Of a DNA stretch of 55,586 nt, positions 1-8,237 are shown in pieces. The notes beneath the pieces were generated by a model. That model ran no database searches. It worked only from the letters and a program-made list of their open reading frames with translations, and was not told the origin of the DNA. The stretch is from the NCBI RefSeq assembly GCF_947286155.1, contig NZ_CAMYPD010000015.1, positions 1 to 55,586 of the forward strand, given 5' to 3'. The translations under genes and the position numbers were made by a program. Each line of letters starts with the position of its first letter. The first letter of the stretch is position 1. The DNA is from an uncultured Tessaracoccus sp. Lineage in GTDB: Bacteria; Actinomycetota; Actinomycetes; Propionibacteriales; Propionibacteriaceae.

Positions 1-868
1 GTTCGCACAAGGCCGAGAGATCGTCGCGGGAGAGCCCGAACGTGTTCCACGCGACGCCGAGCGCGCCGCCGTGCTTCAGCTGGCCTGCCCACACAGGGAT
101 GGCCTCGGCGAGCAGCTCGGCGGGGGAGCGGTGGCGGCCGGAGTCGCTCGTCGCGCCGTGCGCCACGCCGTAGGGCGCATCGGTGACCACCGCGTCGAAG
201 CGCTTCTTGCCAAAGAGCTGCGCGGAGTCGCGGGCGTCGCCGGTGAACATGGTGGCGGTGAGCCCGTCGACGCGCAGGTCCAGCCGACGCCCCACCGCGC
301 GGCCGTTGCGTTTCACGGGCGTGACGTCGGCCGTGTGCTTCATGTGCTTGCGGCGGAAGTAGGTCTTCCAAAACGATGCGGCCGCCTCGAATGCCTTGTC
401 ATCCAGCTCGACGCCGTACGCGTCGTGGCCTTGCCGCAGCGCGGTCGACAGCGTGGTGCCGCGCCCGGCCATCGGGTCGAGCACCTGGCGACGGCCGTCG
501 GCCTCGCGGGTCACCGCGCCCAGCGTGACGTTCAGCAACAACTGCGTGAACTGCTCGTTCGTCTTGCCCTGATACTTCGGGATGGTGACGAGATCGTCGG
601 GAAACCGGAACACGTCCGGCAACTCCACGGGCCGCAGCAACCCGTCCAGATGCTCGAACAGCGCGAAGCAGCCCGACTGCCGGGCCACCACGTCGAGTGC
701 CCCCTCGTCGGCAGTGAATGCCAGGTAGGGCACACCGGCCAGTTCGACGGGTTCGACGTCGGCAGCCCCTGGGCAGGTGGCTTTGAGTTCTGCGACGGCG
801 AGCTGCGGCGCGGATCCGGCGTAGACGCGGTTGGCGGAGGGCGCTAGCAACATGAGGTATCCGGGCAT
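1..868 (-). CDS. SAM-dependent methyltransferase, TRM11/UPF0020-like, partial (3' end outside window)
   Basis: Reading leftward from an ATG at 868, the frame stays open to the window edge, giving about 289 residues without a stop. A SAM-binding motif DPMAGRGTT lies near residues 131-139 and a catalytic-type motif TDAPYG near 229-234, close to the (D/N)PPY signature of N-methyltransferases. A segment before the SAM motif (IPKYQGKTNEQFTQLLLN) resembles the TRM11-type tRNA guanine-N2 methyltransferase family. The family match suggests methylation of an exocyclic amine in RNA, or less likely DNA. The expected second residue of the catalytic motif is Ala instead of Pro (DAPY), so activity and substrate are uncertain. 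It is divergent from the dehydrogenase gene at 901. Confidence 0.7.
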   Translation of the reverse strand, partial: MPGYLMLLAPSANRVYAGSAPQLAVAELKATCPGAADVEPVELAGVPYLAFTADEGALDVVARQSGCFALFEHLDGLLRPVELPDVFRFPDDLVTIPKYQGKTNEQFTQLLLNVTLGAVTREADGRRQVLDPMAGRGTTLSTALRQGHDAYGVELDDKAFEAAASFWKTYFRRKHMKHTADVTPVKRNGRAVGRRLDLRVDGLTATMFTGDARDSAQLFGKKRFDAVVTDAPYGVAHGATSDSGRHRSPAELLAEAIPVWAGQLKHGGALGVAWNTFGLSRDDLSALCE

Positions 869-900
869 GAAGGAAGGGTAGCGCGGACTACTGTGGATGC

Positions 901-1833
901 ATGAAGATCCTCGTGCCCAACTCGTTCCCCCTGACCCTCGACACTGACGACGAGCAGGTCGTGTATGACATTAAGGCAGACATCCCCGACGAGCATCGCG
1001 ACGCGGAGGTGCTCGTCGTGTGGGGTAACAAGCCTGCGAAGCTGAAAGAGATCGCGTCGCAGCTGCCCAAACTGAAACTAGTACAGACGCTCATGGCAGG
1101 CACCGACGCCATCCTCGCAGCGGGATTCACCGACGACGCGGTGCTCTGCGGAGGTGCGGGCCTGCATGATCGCACCGTGACCGAGCACACCGTTGCGCTC
1201 ACTCTGGCGCTCGTGCGCAAGGTGCCCACACTCGTCGCCAACAAGGCCACACACACCTGGACGTGGGAAATCAGCGGCCGCCAGGAGCTCGCGACGAAGC
1301 CCGTCACCACGCTGATTGGTGCCAACGTGCTCATCTGGGGGTTCGGGTCGATCGCGCAATGCCTCGCCCCGGTGCTGCAAACCCTGGGCGCCAACGTCGT
1401 CGGCGCGGCCCGCTCGGCGGGGGAGCGCGGCGGGTTCCCCGTCGTCGACGAGGCGCATCTCGACGACGAACTCGCCCGCACGGATGTGCTCATCATGATT
1501 CTGCCCGACACCGAGCACACCACGAACGCACTGAACGCCGAGCGTTTGGCGAAGCTGCCCGAGCACGCCTACGTCGTGAATGTCGGGCGGGGGCGCACCG
1601 TCGACGAGGACGCGCTGATGCAGGCGCTGGAGGGCGGGTCGATTGCGGGCGCGGCCATCGACGTGATGTGGCACGAGCCGCTTCCGGAGGACTCGCCGCT
1701 GTGGGAGGCCCCGAACCTGCTCATCTCCCCGCACGCTGCGGGCGGCCGCCCGATTGGCGCCGACGAGCTGGTCACCCATCAGCTCCGCGCGCTCGCCACA
1801 GGCGGCGAGTTCCGCAACCTCGTCGCCCGCTGA
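901..1833 (+). CDS. D-2-hydroxyacid dehydrogenase, NAD-binding
   Basis: A 310-residue cytoplasmic oxidoreductase of the D-isomer-specific 2-hydroxyacid dehydrogenase family, which reduces 2-keto acids with NAD(P)H or runs the reverse. The nucleotide-binding turn is WGFGSIA at about residues 146-152; the last Gly of the usual GxGxxG is Ala. The catalytic triad can be placed: Arg230 in NVGRG, Glu259 in WHEPLP and His278 in SPHAAG. The N-terminal half is weakly conserved, as is usual for this family, so the substrate cannot be named. It is a single-gene unit divergent from the methyltransferase and convergent with the ABC permease, with a strong inverted repeat between the convergent genes. Confidence 0.85.
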   Translation: MKILVPNSFPLTLDTDDEQVVYDIKADIPDEHRDAEVLVVWGNKPAKLKEIASQLPKLKLVQTLMAGTDAILAAGFTDDAVLCGGAGLHDRTVTEHTVALTLALVRKVPTLVANKATHTWTWEISGRQELATKPVTTLIGANVLIWGFGSIAQCLAPVLQTLGANVVGAARSAGERGGFPVVDEAHLDDELARTDVLIMILPDTEHTTNALNAERLAKLPEHAYVVNVGRGRTVDEDALMQALEGGSIAGAAIDVMWHEPLPEDSPLWEAPNLLISPHAAGGRPIGADELVTHQLRALATGGEFRNLVAR

Positions 1834-1871
1834 GGCCGCCGTCGCAGGCTTCATGCCCGTCGCATACGCAA

Positions 1872-1917
1872 TAGGTGGCAGATTAGCGCCCATTGACGGG
1901 CGCTAATCTGCCACCTA
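1872..1917. terminator. Perfect 20-bp inverted repeat between convergent genes
   Basis: Arms at 1872-1891 and 1898-1917 are exactly complementary with a 6-nt loop. It lies between the stops of the dehydrogenase (1833) and the ABC permease (1933), a natural place for a bidirectional terminator. There is no T-run on either side, so it may be a factor-assisted terminator or a member of the intergenic inverted-repeat group noted elsewhere in the window. Confidence 0.6.
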
Positions 1918-1932
1918 AGGGGCCGGCCAGGT

Positions 1933-4458
1933 CTACTCCGCAGCTAGCGCCACCACGACGGGAACCCGCGCCGCCGAGCGTGACGGTACGACGGAGGCGA
2001 TGAGCCCAGCCACCACCGCGACGGCCAAGGTGCCGAGCAGCACGCGCCAGTCGAGGGCGAACACAAAGCCGTCCGCACTGCCGAGCAGGATCGTCGACCC
2101 AGCGAAGCCGGTCAGCACCCCGAGCAGGATGCCGATCACTGCCCCGGCCACCGAGATGAGCACGCCTTCTGCGGCCAGCATCCCGCGCAACTGGCTGCCC
2201 GTGACGCCGACGGAGCGCAGCATGCCGTGCTCGCGTCGCCGCTCAATCACCGACAGCGTGAGCGTGTTCGCCACGCCGACAAGGGCAATCACGACGGCCA
2301 CCGCGAGCAGACCGATCATCACGGTGACCACCGCGTCGATCACTCGGTTCATGTTCTGGCGCTGCTGCAGCGGCGCCGCTACGGAGGGCGCCGAGTCGCC
2401 GCCGTGCTCGGAGACTACGCGCTGCACGTCAAGCACGACGTCGTCCACCCGCTCGTCGTCGACGTTCAGCAGGAGCATCGTCGGCTGGCCGAGCTGCACC
2501 CCGGACCGCTCGATGGTCTCGGGCTCTACCACCATCGCTACCGCGAGGTTCTTCACGGTCTGGGTGGGCAACGTGATGGGCTTCGTCTCCTCTCCCGACG
2601 GCGTCTGGATGCTGAGGGTCATCTCGTCGGGAACGCCCTGGGGGAACGGCCGCGGGTCCACCCCGACGCGCCCGGGCTGCAGCGTGTAATCCGGGGTCTT
2701 CACCGTGGCCAACACGTCGTCGCGCTTCGCGATCATCACGTTCTTGCCCTCGGTGTCGTTGGCCATCCACGCGCGGGCGACGTACTCGACGCCCTCCACG
2801 CCCTCGACGGCTTTCACCAGGTTGTTGGAGAACGCCTCGGTGCCGTTGGCTCCGACCACTATCTCGGTGGGGAAGAACTCGTCGAGCGAATTCTCGATCG
2901 TGGCTCGCCCCGAGGCCGCACCTGTCGCCATCAATGTCACGAGGCCCACGCCAATCACGAGTGCCGACGTGGTAGCCGCCGTCCGGCGAGGGTTCCGCGT
3001 GGCGTTCGCCGTGGCCAGCCGCACCGTCGCCTTCGACTTCTTCGGCACGACGAGCGCCGCCAGCCAGCCGAGCACCGCCACCATCTGCGGCACCATGTAC
3101 ACGGCCAGCACGAGGAACCCCGCGACGAGCAGCAGCCCTCCAGCCACACCCATGAGCAGCAGAACACCGAGCAGGTCGACAAGCCCCGTGAGGTCGCCAT
3201 CGGCGCGGTAGCCGTACACCAAAGCGGTGGGGAAGCCCAGCATCAGAGCACCGAGGATGAGTAGGACCAGCCCCACGACCTTGCGCAGACCGCTCTTCGC
3301 GCGCACGGGGTCCACCGTCGTCGGGCGCAGTGCGGCGACGGGGCTCACCCGCGTGGCGGCCCGGGCCGGGCCGAGTGCTGCGAGCACGGTCACCACCAGG
3401 CCGACGATGAGGGGCACGAGGATTGCCGGGATATTCACACCCATGCTGCCGAGCTTCACGGCGCCGGAGGACTGTGTCGACACCCACCAAAGGCCGGCGT
3501 AGCCGAGCCCGTGGCCGAGCAGAATACCGACAACCGATGCGAAGACGCCCAACACCGCGGCCTCGATGAGCACCGAGCGACGGATCTGCGCCTTCGTCGC
3601 CCCACCGCAGCGCAGCAGGGCGAGTGCTTTCGTGCGTTGCGCGACGAGCACCTCGAACGTGTTGGCGATCACCATGGCAGCCACGCCCACAGCAACGGCT
3701 GCGAACGCGAGCCCCAGGAAGACGAAGAAATTCGCATTGCCGACCATGTTCTCAACCTGCTGGTCGATGACCTCCCGGGCGGTGTGCACGGGGTAGGGGA
3801 TCGTCTTCGCAATGTCGGCCGCTACCTCGCTCGGGTCACGGGAACCGTCGGTGTAGGCGAGGAGCGTGTCGTTCTCGACATGTTCTTCTGCGTATGCGGC
3901 GCGAACCTGCTGCACCGTGTCCGCAGTCGTCCACGACGGCGCGGTGCTAAACAAGGACATGCTCGGCTGGGTGACCCCGACAATCTTGAATTCCCCACCC
4001 TTGTCCTCCAGCGCAGACCACTGGAGCGCGTCGCCCACCTTCACGTTCAGCGACTTGGCGAGATCATGCGCGATCAACAGCTCGCCGGGAGCCTTCGGGG
4101 TCGTGCCTTCCGCCGGTGTTGGCGCGTCGCCAGCCGTCGGCAGCGACTGCAATTGCAGGAAGTACGCCGACGTCGCGTTCCCCACGGGAACGCCCTCGTT
4201 GAGCCTGTAATCGATGGCCTTGACGCCGGGAGTGGTGCGCACTGCGGCGAGTTGTTCGTCGGTGACATTGACTTCCTTGGCGACGACGTTAGCCCCGTTC
4301 AAATCAGCCGTGGCTACGGCTTCCGCGGTCGCTTTCATGACGCTGGTGCCCAGCAGTGTTGCCGACACGAAGCCTGTGCCGAGCACGATGGCGATGCCCG
4401 CCAGCAGGAGCTTGCCGACCGACGAACGCATCTGCTTGATTGCGAAGTGCCACATCAT
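1933..4458 (-). CDS. ABC transporter permease, FtsX/MacB-like
   Basis: An 841-residue membrane protein with the duplicated FtsX-type layout: an N-terminal helix near residues 12-35, a large extracytoplasmic domain, a helix cluster at about 245-475 that ends the first half and opens the second, a second extracytoplasmic domain, and a final three-helix block near 710-830 (LAVAVVIALVGVANTLTLSV and following). Such permeases do not carry solutes across the membrane directly; they couple ATP hydrolysis to export or extraction of peptides, lipids or antibiotics. It starts ATGATG, overlapping the ATPase stop by 4 bp, so the two are translationally coupled. The upstream two-component system on the same strand suggests regulation by envelope stress or an antimicrobial. 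Substrate unknown. Confidence 0.88.
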   Translation of the reverse strand: MMWHFAIKQMRSSVGKLLLAGIAIVLGTGFVSATLLGTSVMKATAEAVATADLNGANVVAKEVNVTDEQLAAVRTTPGVKAIDYRLNEGVPVGNATSAYFLQLQSLPTAGDAPTPAEGTTPKAPGELLIAHDLAKSLNVKVGDALQWSALEDKGGEFKIVGVTQPSMSLFSTAPSWTTADTVQQVRAAYAEEHVENDTLLAYTDGSRDPSEVAADIAKTIPYPVHTAREVIDQQVENMVGNANFFVFLGLAFAAVAVGVAAMVIANTFEVLVAQRTKALALLRCGGATKAQIRRSVLIEAAVLGVFASVVGILLGHGLGYAGLWWVSTQSSGAVKLGSMGVNIPAILVPLIVGLVVTVLAALGPARAATRVSPVAALRPTTVDPVRAKSGLRKVVGLVLLILGALMLGFPTALVYGYRADGDLTGLVDLLGVLLLMGVAGGLLLVAGFLVLAVYMVPQMVAVLGWLAALVVPKKSKATVRLATANATRNPRRTAATTSALVIGVGLVTLMATGAASGRATIENSLDEFFPTEIVVGANGTEAFSNNLVKAVEGVEGVEYVARAWMANDTEGKNVMIAKRDDVLATVKTPDYTLQPGRVGVDPRPFPQGVPDEMTLSIQTPSGEETKPITLPTQTVKNLAVAMVVEPETIERSGVQLGQPTMLLLNVDDERVDDVVLDVQRVVSEHGGDSAPSVAAPLQQRQNMNRVIDAVVTVMIGLLAVAVVIALVGVANTLTLSVIERRREHGMLRSVGVTGSQLRGMLAAEGVLISVAGAVIGILLGVLTGFAGSTILLGSADGFVFALDWRVLLGTLAVAVVAGLIASVVPSRSAARVPVVVALAAE

Positions 4459-5216
4459 GCCACCTCGTCGGTGCGAAGGAGATCGAGGCTGGTGGAGACC
4501 GCTTCGGGCGTCGGGTCTTGGATCTCGCCGGCGATGCGCCCGTCGGCCAGGAGAAGAACGCGGCTCGCGTGCGCGGCGGCGACCGCGTCGTGGGTGACCA
4601 TGATGACGGTCTGCCCCAGCTCGCGCACGCTCGTGCGCAGGAAGGACAGCACTTGGCCGCCCGCGCGCGAGTCCAGGTTGCCCGTGGGCTCATCGGCGAA
4701 AATTACGTCTGGCTTGGTGATGAGCGCGCGTGCCACGGCGACACGCTGCTGCTGGCCTCCGGAGAGTTCCGACGGCAGGTGCTCCAGGCGGTCGCCGAGA
4801 TGCAGCAGATCGACGACGGTGGTGAACCATGCGTCGTCAGGTTTGGTGCCGGCGAGCTCGAACGGCAGCAGGATGTTCTGCTTCGCGGTGTACATCGGCA
4901 GCAGGTTGAACCCCTGGAAGACGAAGCCGACGCGGTCGCGGCGCAGGAGAGTGACGTCGTTATCTTTCAGGCTGGTGATCCACTTGCCCGCCAGCCACAC
5001 GAGGCCGGAGCTGGGGCGGTCGAGGCCAGCGAGCATGTGCATGAGCGTCGATTTGCCGGAGCCCGACGGCCCCATGATCGCGGCGAACTCGCCGCGTTTG
5101 AACTGCACATCGACGCCGGCCAGCGCCTCAACCTGGGTGGCGCCTTCGCCGTAGATCTTTTTCAGATCGCGTGCGGCGGCCGCGACGTCGCGCAGCTCCT
5201 CGAATGGCTCTTGCAT
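4455..5216 (-). CDS. ABC transporter ATP-binding protein, MacB/LolD type
   Basis: About 253 residues from the ATG at 5216; a TTG at 5234 would add six residues but has no better ribosome site. Visible motifs are Walker A GPSGSGKST, the Q-loop in FVFQGFNLLP, the signature LSGGQQQRVAVARAL, Walker B VIFADEPT followed by GNLDS, and the H-loop VTHD. The combination GNLDS after Walker B and the N-terminal length are typical of ATPases that partner FtsX-type permeases. Its stop overlaps the permease start by 4 bp. A tandem 11-bp repeat lies 13 nt upstream of the start and a hairpin further up, both possible regulatory sites. Confidence 0.92.
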   Translation of the reverse strand: MQEPFEELRDVAAAARDLKKIYGEGATQVEALAGVDVQFKRGEFAAIMGPSGSGKSTLMHMLAGLDRPSSGLVWLAGKWITSLKDNDVTLLRRDRVGFVFQGFNLLPMYTAKQNILLPFELAGTKPDDAWFTTVVDLLHLGDRLEHLPSELSGGQQQRVAVARALITKPDVIFADEPTGNLDSRAGGQVLSFLRTSVRELGQTVIMVTHDAVAAAHASRVLLLADGRIAGEIQDPTPEAVSTSLDLLRTDEVA

Positions 5217-5228
5217 GGTGCACTCGCT

Positions 5229-5250
5229 TTCCAATCTGGTTCCAATCTGG
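5229..5250 (-). promoter_or_regulatory. Tandem 11-bp direct repeat upstream of the ABC exporter
   Basis: The 11-mer TTCCAATCTGG occurs twice with no spacer (5229-5239 and 5240-5250) just before the ATPase gene. A second short tandem repeat (ACGCTACG, twice) adjoins it at about 5254-5270. Direct repeats spaced one helical turn apart are a common layout for response-regulator binding. The binding protein is not shown; the upstream LuxR-type regulator is the obvious candidate. Confidence 0.4.
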
Positions 5251-5289
5251 GTGACGCTACGAACGCTACGCAGCCTCCGAGTGGAAAGC

Positions 5290-5332
5290 GTCAGCCTGGA
5301 GGATGGTCTTGCGCGTCATCCTGGGGGCTGAC
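5290..5332. repeat. Imperfect hairpin between response regulator and ABC exporter
   Basis: Arms at 5290-5305 and 5317-5332 pair at 13 of 16 positions around an 11-nt loop. It lies in the 208-bp gap between the regulator and the ATPase gene on the same strand. It may attenuate readthrough from the regulator operon or be an operator. Confidence 0.45.
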
Positions 5333-5349
5333 GGCGTTCGCGCGACCGA

Positions 5350-5408
5350 GCGCACACCAGATGGCAAAAACCGCCCCCAAATGGCCAAAATTGGCATCTA
5401 GAGTGCGC
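5350..5408. repeat. Imperfect inverted repeat downstream of the response regulator
   Basis: Arms at 5350-5367 and 5391-5408 match at 15 of 18 positions, with a C- and A-rich loop of 23 nt. It sits just past the stop of the response regulator (5425, minus strand), where a terminator would be expected. It resembles in layout the inverted repeats at 7388 and 12028. Confidence 0.4.
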
Positions 5409-5424
5409 CCAGTCGCGCAAGTCG

Positions 5425-6093
5425 TTAATGCCCGGGTGCGACCAGCCCGGTTTCATACGCCACAACAACGGCCTGCACGCGGTCGCGGGCGTTGAGCTTC
5501 ATCAGGATTCGCCCGACGTGCGTTTTCACCGTGGCTTCCGCGACGTACAGCTCGGCCGCGATCTCTTGGTTACTGAGCCCGCGGGCCATCAGCACGAGCA
5601 CCTCGCGCTCGCGGTCGGTGAGCACGTCGAGCGCAGCGGGGGTGGCGCGTTCCTCGTCGGGGAGCATGCCGACGAGGTGATCGAGCAGGCGTTTCGTCGA
5701 CGACGGCGCCATCACCGCGTCGCCCGCGTGGACGGTGCGAATGGCGTCCAGCATGACCTCGGGTGGGGTGTCTTTCAGGAGAAACCCCGAGGCTCCCGCC
5801 TTGATGGCGCGCAGTACGTACTCGTCGAGGTCGAACGTGGTGAGGATGATGATTTTCGGTGTCGCGTCGCCTTCGGGGCGGGCAGTGAGCTGTTCGGTGG
5901 CGGTGATGCCGTCGACCCCGGGCATGCGCACATCCATGAGCACGACGTCGACGTTCGCCATCGGGATTTGCTCGACGGCCTCGGCGCCGTCGCCGCATTG
6001 CAGCACCACCTCGAGGTCGGGTTGGGAGCCGATCACCATGGCGAACCCGGCTCGGACGAGCTGTTGGTCATCGACGAGTGCGACGCGGATCAT
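5425..6093 (-). CDS. Response regulator, NarL/LuxR family
   Basis: 222 residues from the ATG at 6093. The N-terminal receiver domain shows the acidic pair VDDQQ, the phospho-acceptor Asp in DVVLMDVRMPG (about residue 54), and the Thr/Lys switch residues ILTTF and LLKDTPP. The C-terminal quarter is a LuxR helix-turn-helix (LTDREREVLVLMARGLSNQE, then VKTHV). It overlaps its histidine kinase by 4 bp, so the pair is one transcription unit. The regulator probably controls the ABC exporter that follows on the same strand, by analogy with kinase-regulator-exporter modules that respond to envelope-active compounds. That target is inference from position. Confidence 0.93.
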   Translation of the reverse strand: MIRVALVDDQQLVRAGFAMVIGSQPDLEVVLQCGDGAEAVEQIPMANVDVVLMDVRMPGVDGITATEQLTARPEGDATPKIIILTTFDLDEYVLRAIKAGASGFLLKDTPPEVMLDAIRTVHAGDAVMAPSSTKRLLDHLVGMLPDEERATPAALDVLTDREREVLVLMARGLSNQEIAAELYVAEATVKTHVGRILMKLNARDRVQAVVVAYETGLVAPGH

Positions 6094-7250
6094 GTGGTCT
6101 CCTGAGCGTGGTCGGGGGAGAGGGGGAGGGTGAGTTTGACGCGGAACCCTCCGGTGGCTTTGGGGCCGGCGTGCAGGGTGCCGCCGAACAGGGCAGCGCG
6201 CTCGCGCATCCCGACGATCCCACTGCCCGCGCCGTCGGAGAGCGCCGCCGCGCCACGACCGTCGTCGTCCACCTGCAAAGTGACGTCGGCGTCGGTGTAG
6301 CAAAGCATGACGGCCATCTTGGCGCCCGGCCCGGCGTGTTTGAGCGCGTTGGTGAGGGCTTCCTGGCACACGCGCTGCAGGGTGACGTTCATGCCCGGCA
6401 TCAGTGGCCGGGGAGTGCCCATCGTGGTGTACGCCACGTCGACACCGGTCTCCTTGACGCGTGCGATCACGTCGGCGAGGTCGTCGCTGGTGGGTTGGGG
6501 TGTGACGATGGCGACGTCGGCGTCGGCGGTGCGAAGCACGCCGAGGATGCGACGGATGTCGGCGAGCGCGTCGCGCCCGATCTCGGCGATCGTCTCCAAC
6601 GATTTCGTGGCCTGTTCCGGGTTGGCCGATGCCGCGTATCGGCCGCCGTCGGCCTGGGCGATGATGACGGCCAGCGAATGAGCGACGACGTCGTGCATCT
6701 CGCGCGCGATCCGCGAGCGTTCCGCTGCGACGGCGAGTTCGGCGTCGGTGCTTTTGGCGGCTTTCAAGGCGGCGATCCGTGCCTCGTCGGTGTGCTGCTG
6801 CGTGATTCTGCTGCGCCGCGCGAGCCCGAGCGCCCACGCCACACCGACGGCGAAGAGTGTGGGCAGGAAGTAGACGAGCACGTCGCTGGGATTCCGGCCG
6901 GCGACGAGTACAGCAAATATGAAGGCGCCGATGCCGCCACCAGCGAGCCCTAGTCGGTTGGCCCAGGTGGGGCCGTGGGCGGTGACGGAGTACAGGGACA
7001 GCAGCACGACGAGGTTCATTGGGCCGGGTTCGATGCCTAGTAGCACCTGGGCGAGCGCGAGCGCGTAGATTGCGGCAGCCGACGGTGCAGGTGCGGCGCG
7101 GCGCAGGAGGATGAGGCCTGCGTAGAGCAAGATGAACAATGGCAGCCACAAGGTGTGGGAATGCGACGGCGCCCATCCCCAGGTGATGATCCCCAGCCCG
7201 AATTGGCAGAGCGCGAGTACCACGTCGACGGTACGGACACGACTCAGCAT
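6090..7250 (-). CDS. Sensor histidine kinase, HisKA_3 (NarX/DesK-like) type
   Basis: 386 residues. The first 160 form about five membrane helices with no sizeable extracytoplasmic loop, so the signal is probably sensed in or at the membrane. The dimerisation and phosphorylation domain has the HisKA_3 motif EMHDVVAHSLAV (phospho-His in MHDVV). The ATP-binding domain has the N-box in QEALTNALKHA and the G-boxes in DDDGRG and GSGIVGMRERA. This kinase class pairs with LuxR-type regulators, which is what overlaps it by 4 bp. Upstream is the repeat-rich region at 7251-7611. Confidence 0.93.
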   Translation of the reverse strand: MLSRVRTVDVVLALCQFGLGIITWGWAPSHSHTLWLPLFILLYAGLILLRRAAPAPSAAAIYALALAQVLLGIEPGPMNLVVLLSLYSVTAHGPTWANRLGLAGGGIGAFIFAVLVAGRNPSDVLVYFLPTLFAVGVAWALGLARRSRITQQHTDEARIAALKAAKSTDAELAVAAERSRIAREMHDVVAHSLAVIIAQADGGRYAASANPEQATKSLETIAEIGRDALADIRRILGVLRTADADVAIVTPQPTSDDLADVIARVKETGVDVAYTTMGTPRPLMPGMNVTLQRVCQEALTNALKHAGPGAKMAVMLCYTDADVTLQVDDDGRGAAALSDGAGSGIVGMRERAALFGGTLHAGPKATGGFRVKLTLPLSPDHAQETT

Positions 7251-7325
7251 GGTGTCAGCCTACGAGGCGAGCCGCGACGCCGCATCAGTCCCCGGGCTGA
7301 TCTAGGTGGGTGGGATTGTCGGTGG

Positions 7326-7358
7326 TTGAGTAGCCCGCGGAGCGGGCGTATCGAAACC
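7326..7358 (+). repeat. REP-like palindromic repeat, copy 1
   Basis: A 33-bp unit that starts TTGAGTAG, has a palindromic core CCCGCGGAGCGGG and ends GTATCGAAACC. A near-identical copy is at 7569-7601 and a related copy in the opposite direction at 7481-7510. Repeats of this GTAG...GTATCGA kind are scattered between genes in many actinobacteria (general knowledge). Confidence 0.7.
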
Positions 7359-7387
7359 GCGCCGCTCGTGTAGCGAAACCCAGCACG

Positions 7388-7469
7388 AAACTTCATAATC
7401 CGTACGCAGATTCGTTTAACCCCTCAAAATCGGAGGCTTTGGTCAATCTGCGTACGGATTTTGAAGTTT
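7388..7469. repeat. Long inverted repeat, 25-bp arms, intergenic
   Basis: Arms at 7388-7412 and 7445-7469 pair at 24 of 25 positions around a 32-nt AT-richer loop. It lies between the two same-direction REP-like units in a 360-bp region without a gene. No coding frame crosses it convincingly. It could be a structured RNA, a protein-binding site or a small mobile element. Confidence 0.6.
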
Positions 7470-7480
7470 TCACTCGGTGC

Positions 7481-7510
7481 ATCTCGATACGGCGCTTCGC
7501 GCCTACTCGA
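7481..7510 (-). repeat. REP-like palindromic repeat, copy 2, reversed
   Basis: Read on the minus strand it starts TCGAGTAG, has the core GGCGCGAAGCGCC and ends GTATCGAGAT. The ends match the copies at 7326 and 7569 while the stem differs by paired changes, as is typical of REP-like palindromes. Confidence 0.6.
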
Positions 7511-7568
7511 CGGTCGGTGGAAGATGCGGGCTGCCTACTCGATGGTCAGGTAGCGCTGTCTCCGGTGC

Positions 7569-7601
7569 TTGAGTAGCCCGCGGAGCGAGTGTATCGAAAC
7601 C
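7569..7601 (+). repeat. REP-like palindromic repeat, copy 3
   Basis: Matches copy 1 except for changes in the right half of the palindrome (GCGAGTGT instead of GCGGGCGT). It ends 11 bp before the stop codon of the pyrophosphatase gene, so it would be in that transcript's 3' end. Confidence 0.65.
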
Positions 7602-7611
7602 CCGGAGAGCG

Positions 7612-8175
7612 TCAGGCGAGGTTGACGTGGTGGTGCTCGAAGGGTGTGCCCTTGGCGCGCTCGGTCGACTTGATGACTTCCTGCTCCGCTTCCTTGCGGC
7701 CCGTCCAGGTGGCGCCTTCGACGGACTTGCCGGGCTCCAAGTCTTTGTAGACGGAGAAGAAATGCTCAATCTCGAGCAGCATGTACTCGGGCACGGAATC
7801 GAGGTCGACGAGGTGCTTGCGGCGCGTGTCTGCCGTCGGCACACACAGCACCTTGTCGTCGCCGCCCATCTCGTCGGTCATGCGGAACATCGCGATGGCG
7901 CGGCATTCAATAAGGCAGCCGGGGAACGTCGGGTCGCCGCCCACCACCATCGCATCCAGCGGGTCGCCGTCTTCGCCCAGCGTGCCCTCCACGAAACCGT
8001 AGTCGTACGGGTACTGGGTGGAGGTGAACAAGGTGCGGTCGAGACGGATCCGGCCAGTGTTGTGGTCCATCTCGTACTTGTGCTTGGTGCCCTTGGGGAT
8101 CTCCACCGTCACGTCGAACAGAACCTGATCGCCGGACTCGATGGGTTCGAGAGATGCGTGAATGTCTTGGCTCAC
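7612..8175 (-). CDS. ppa: Inorganic pyrophosphatase, family I
   Basis: A 187-residue cytoplasmic enzyme that hydrolyses pyrophosphate to two phosphates with Mg2+, pulling biosynthetic reactions forward. The family signature DGDPLDAMV is present, with metal-binding Asp residues, preceded by the substrate-site region YPYDYGFVEGTL and followed by the KDLEPGK motif. Compared with E. coli (about 175 residues) there is a short C-terminal extension ending HHHVNLA. It is divergent from the D,D-carboxypeptidase gene, an arrangement common in this group of actinobacteria. The two share a 62-bp intergenic region that must hold both promoters. Confidence 0.96.
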   Translation of the reverse strand: MSQDIHASLEPIESGDQVLFDVTVEIPKGTKHKYEMDHNTGRIRLDRTLFTSTQYPYDYGFVEGTLGEDGDPLDAMVVGGDPTFPGCLIECRAIAMFRMTDEMGGDDKVLCVPTADTRRKHLVDLDSVPEYMLLEIEHFFSVYKDLEPGKSVEGATWTGRKEAEQEVIKSTERAKGTPFEHHHVNLA

Positions 8176-8237
8176 GACCGGGGCTCCTAAGATGATCGGT
8201 GTTACTTGCAGGTCACAATACCCTGTCGGAGGTGGCA

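Noticed and set aside
7251..7611. CRISPR-like array because of repeated units
   Set aside because: The units are palindromic, occur in both directions and are unevenly spaced, and no cas gene is nearby; they are REP-like repeats.
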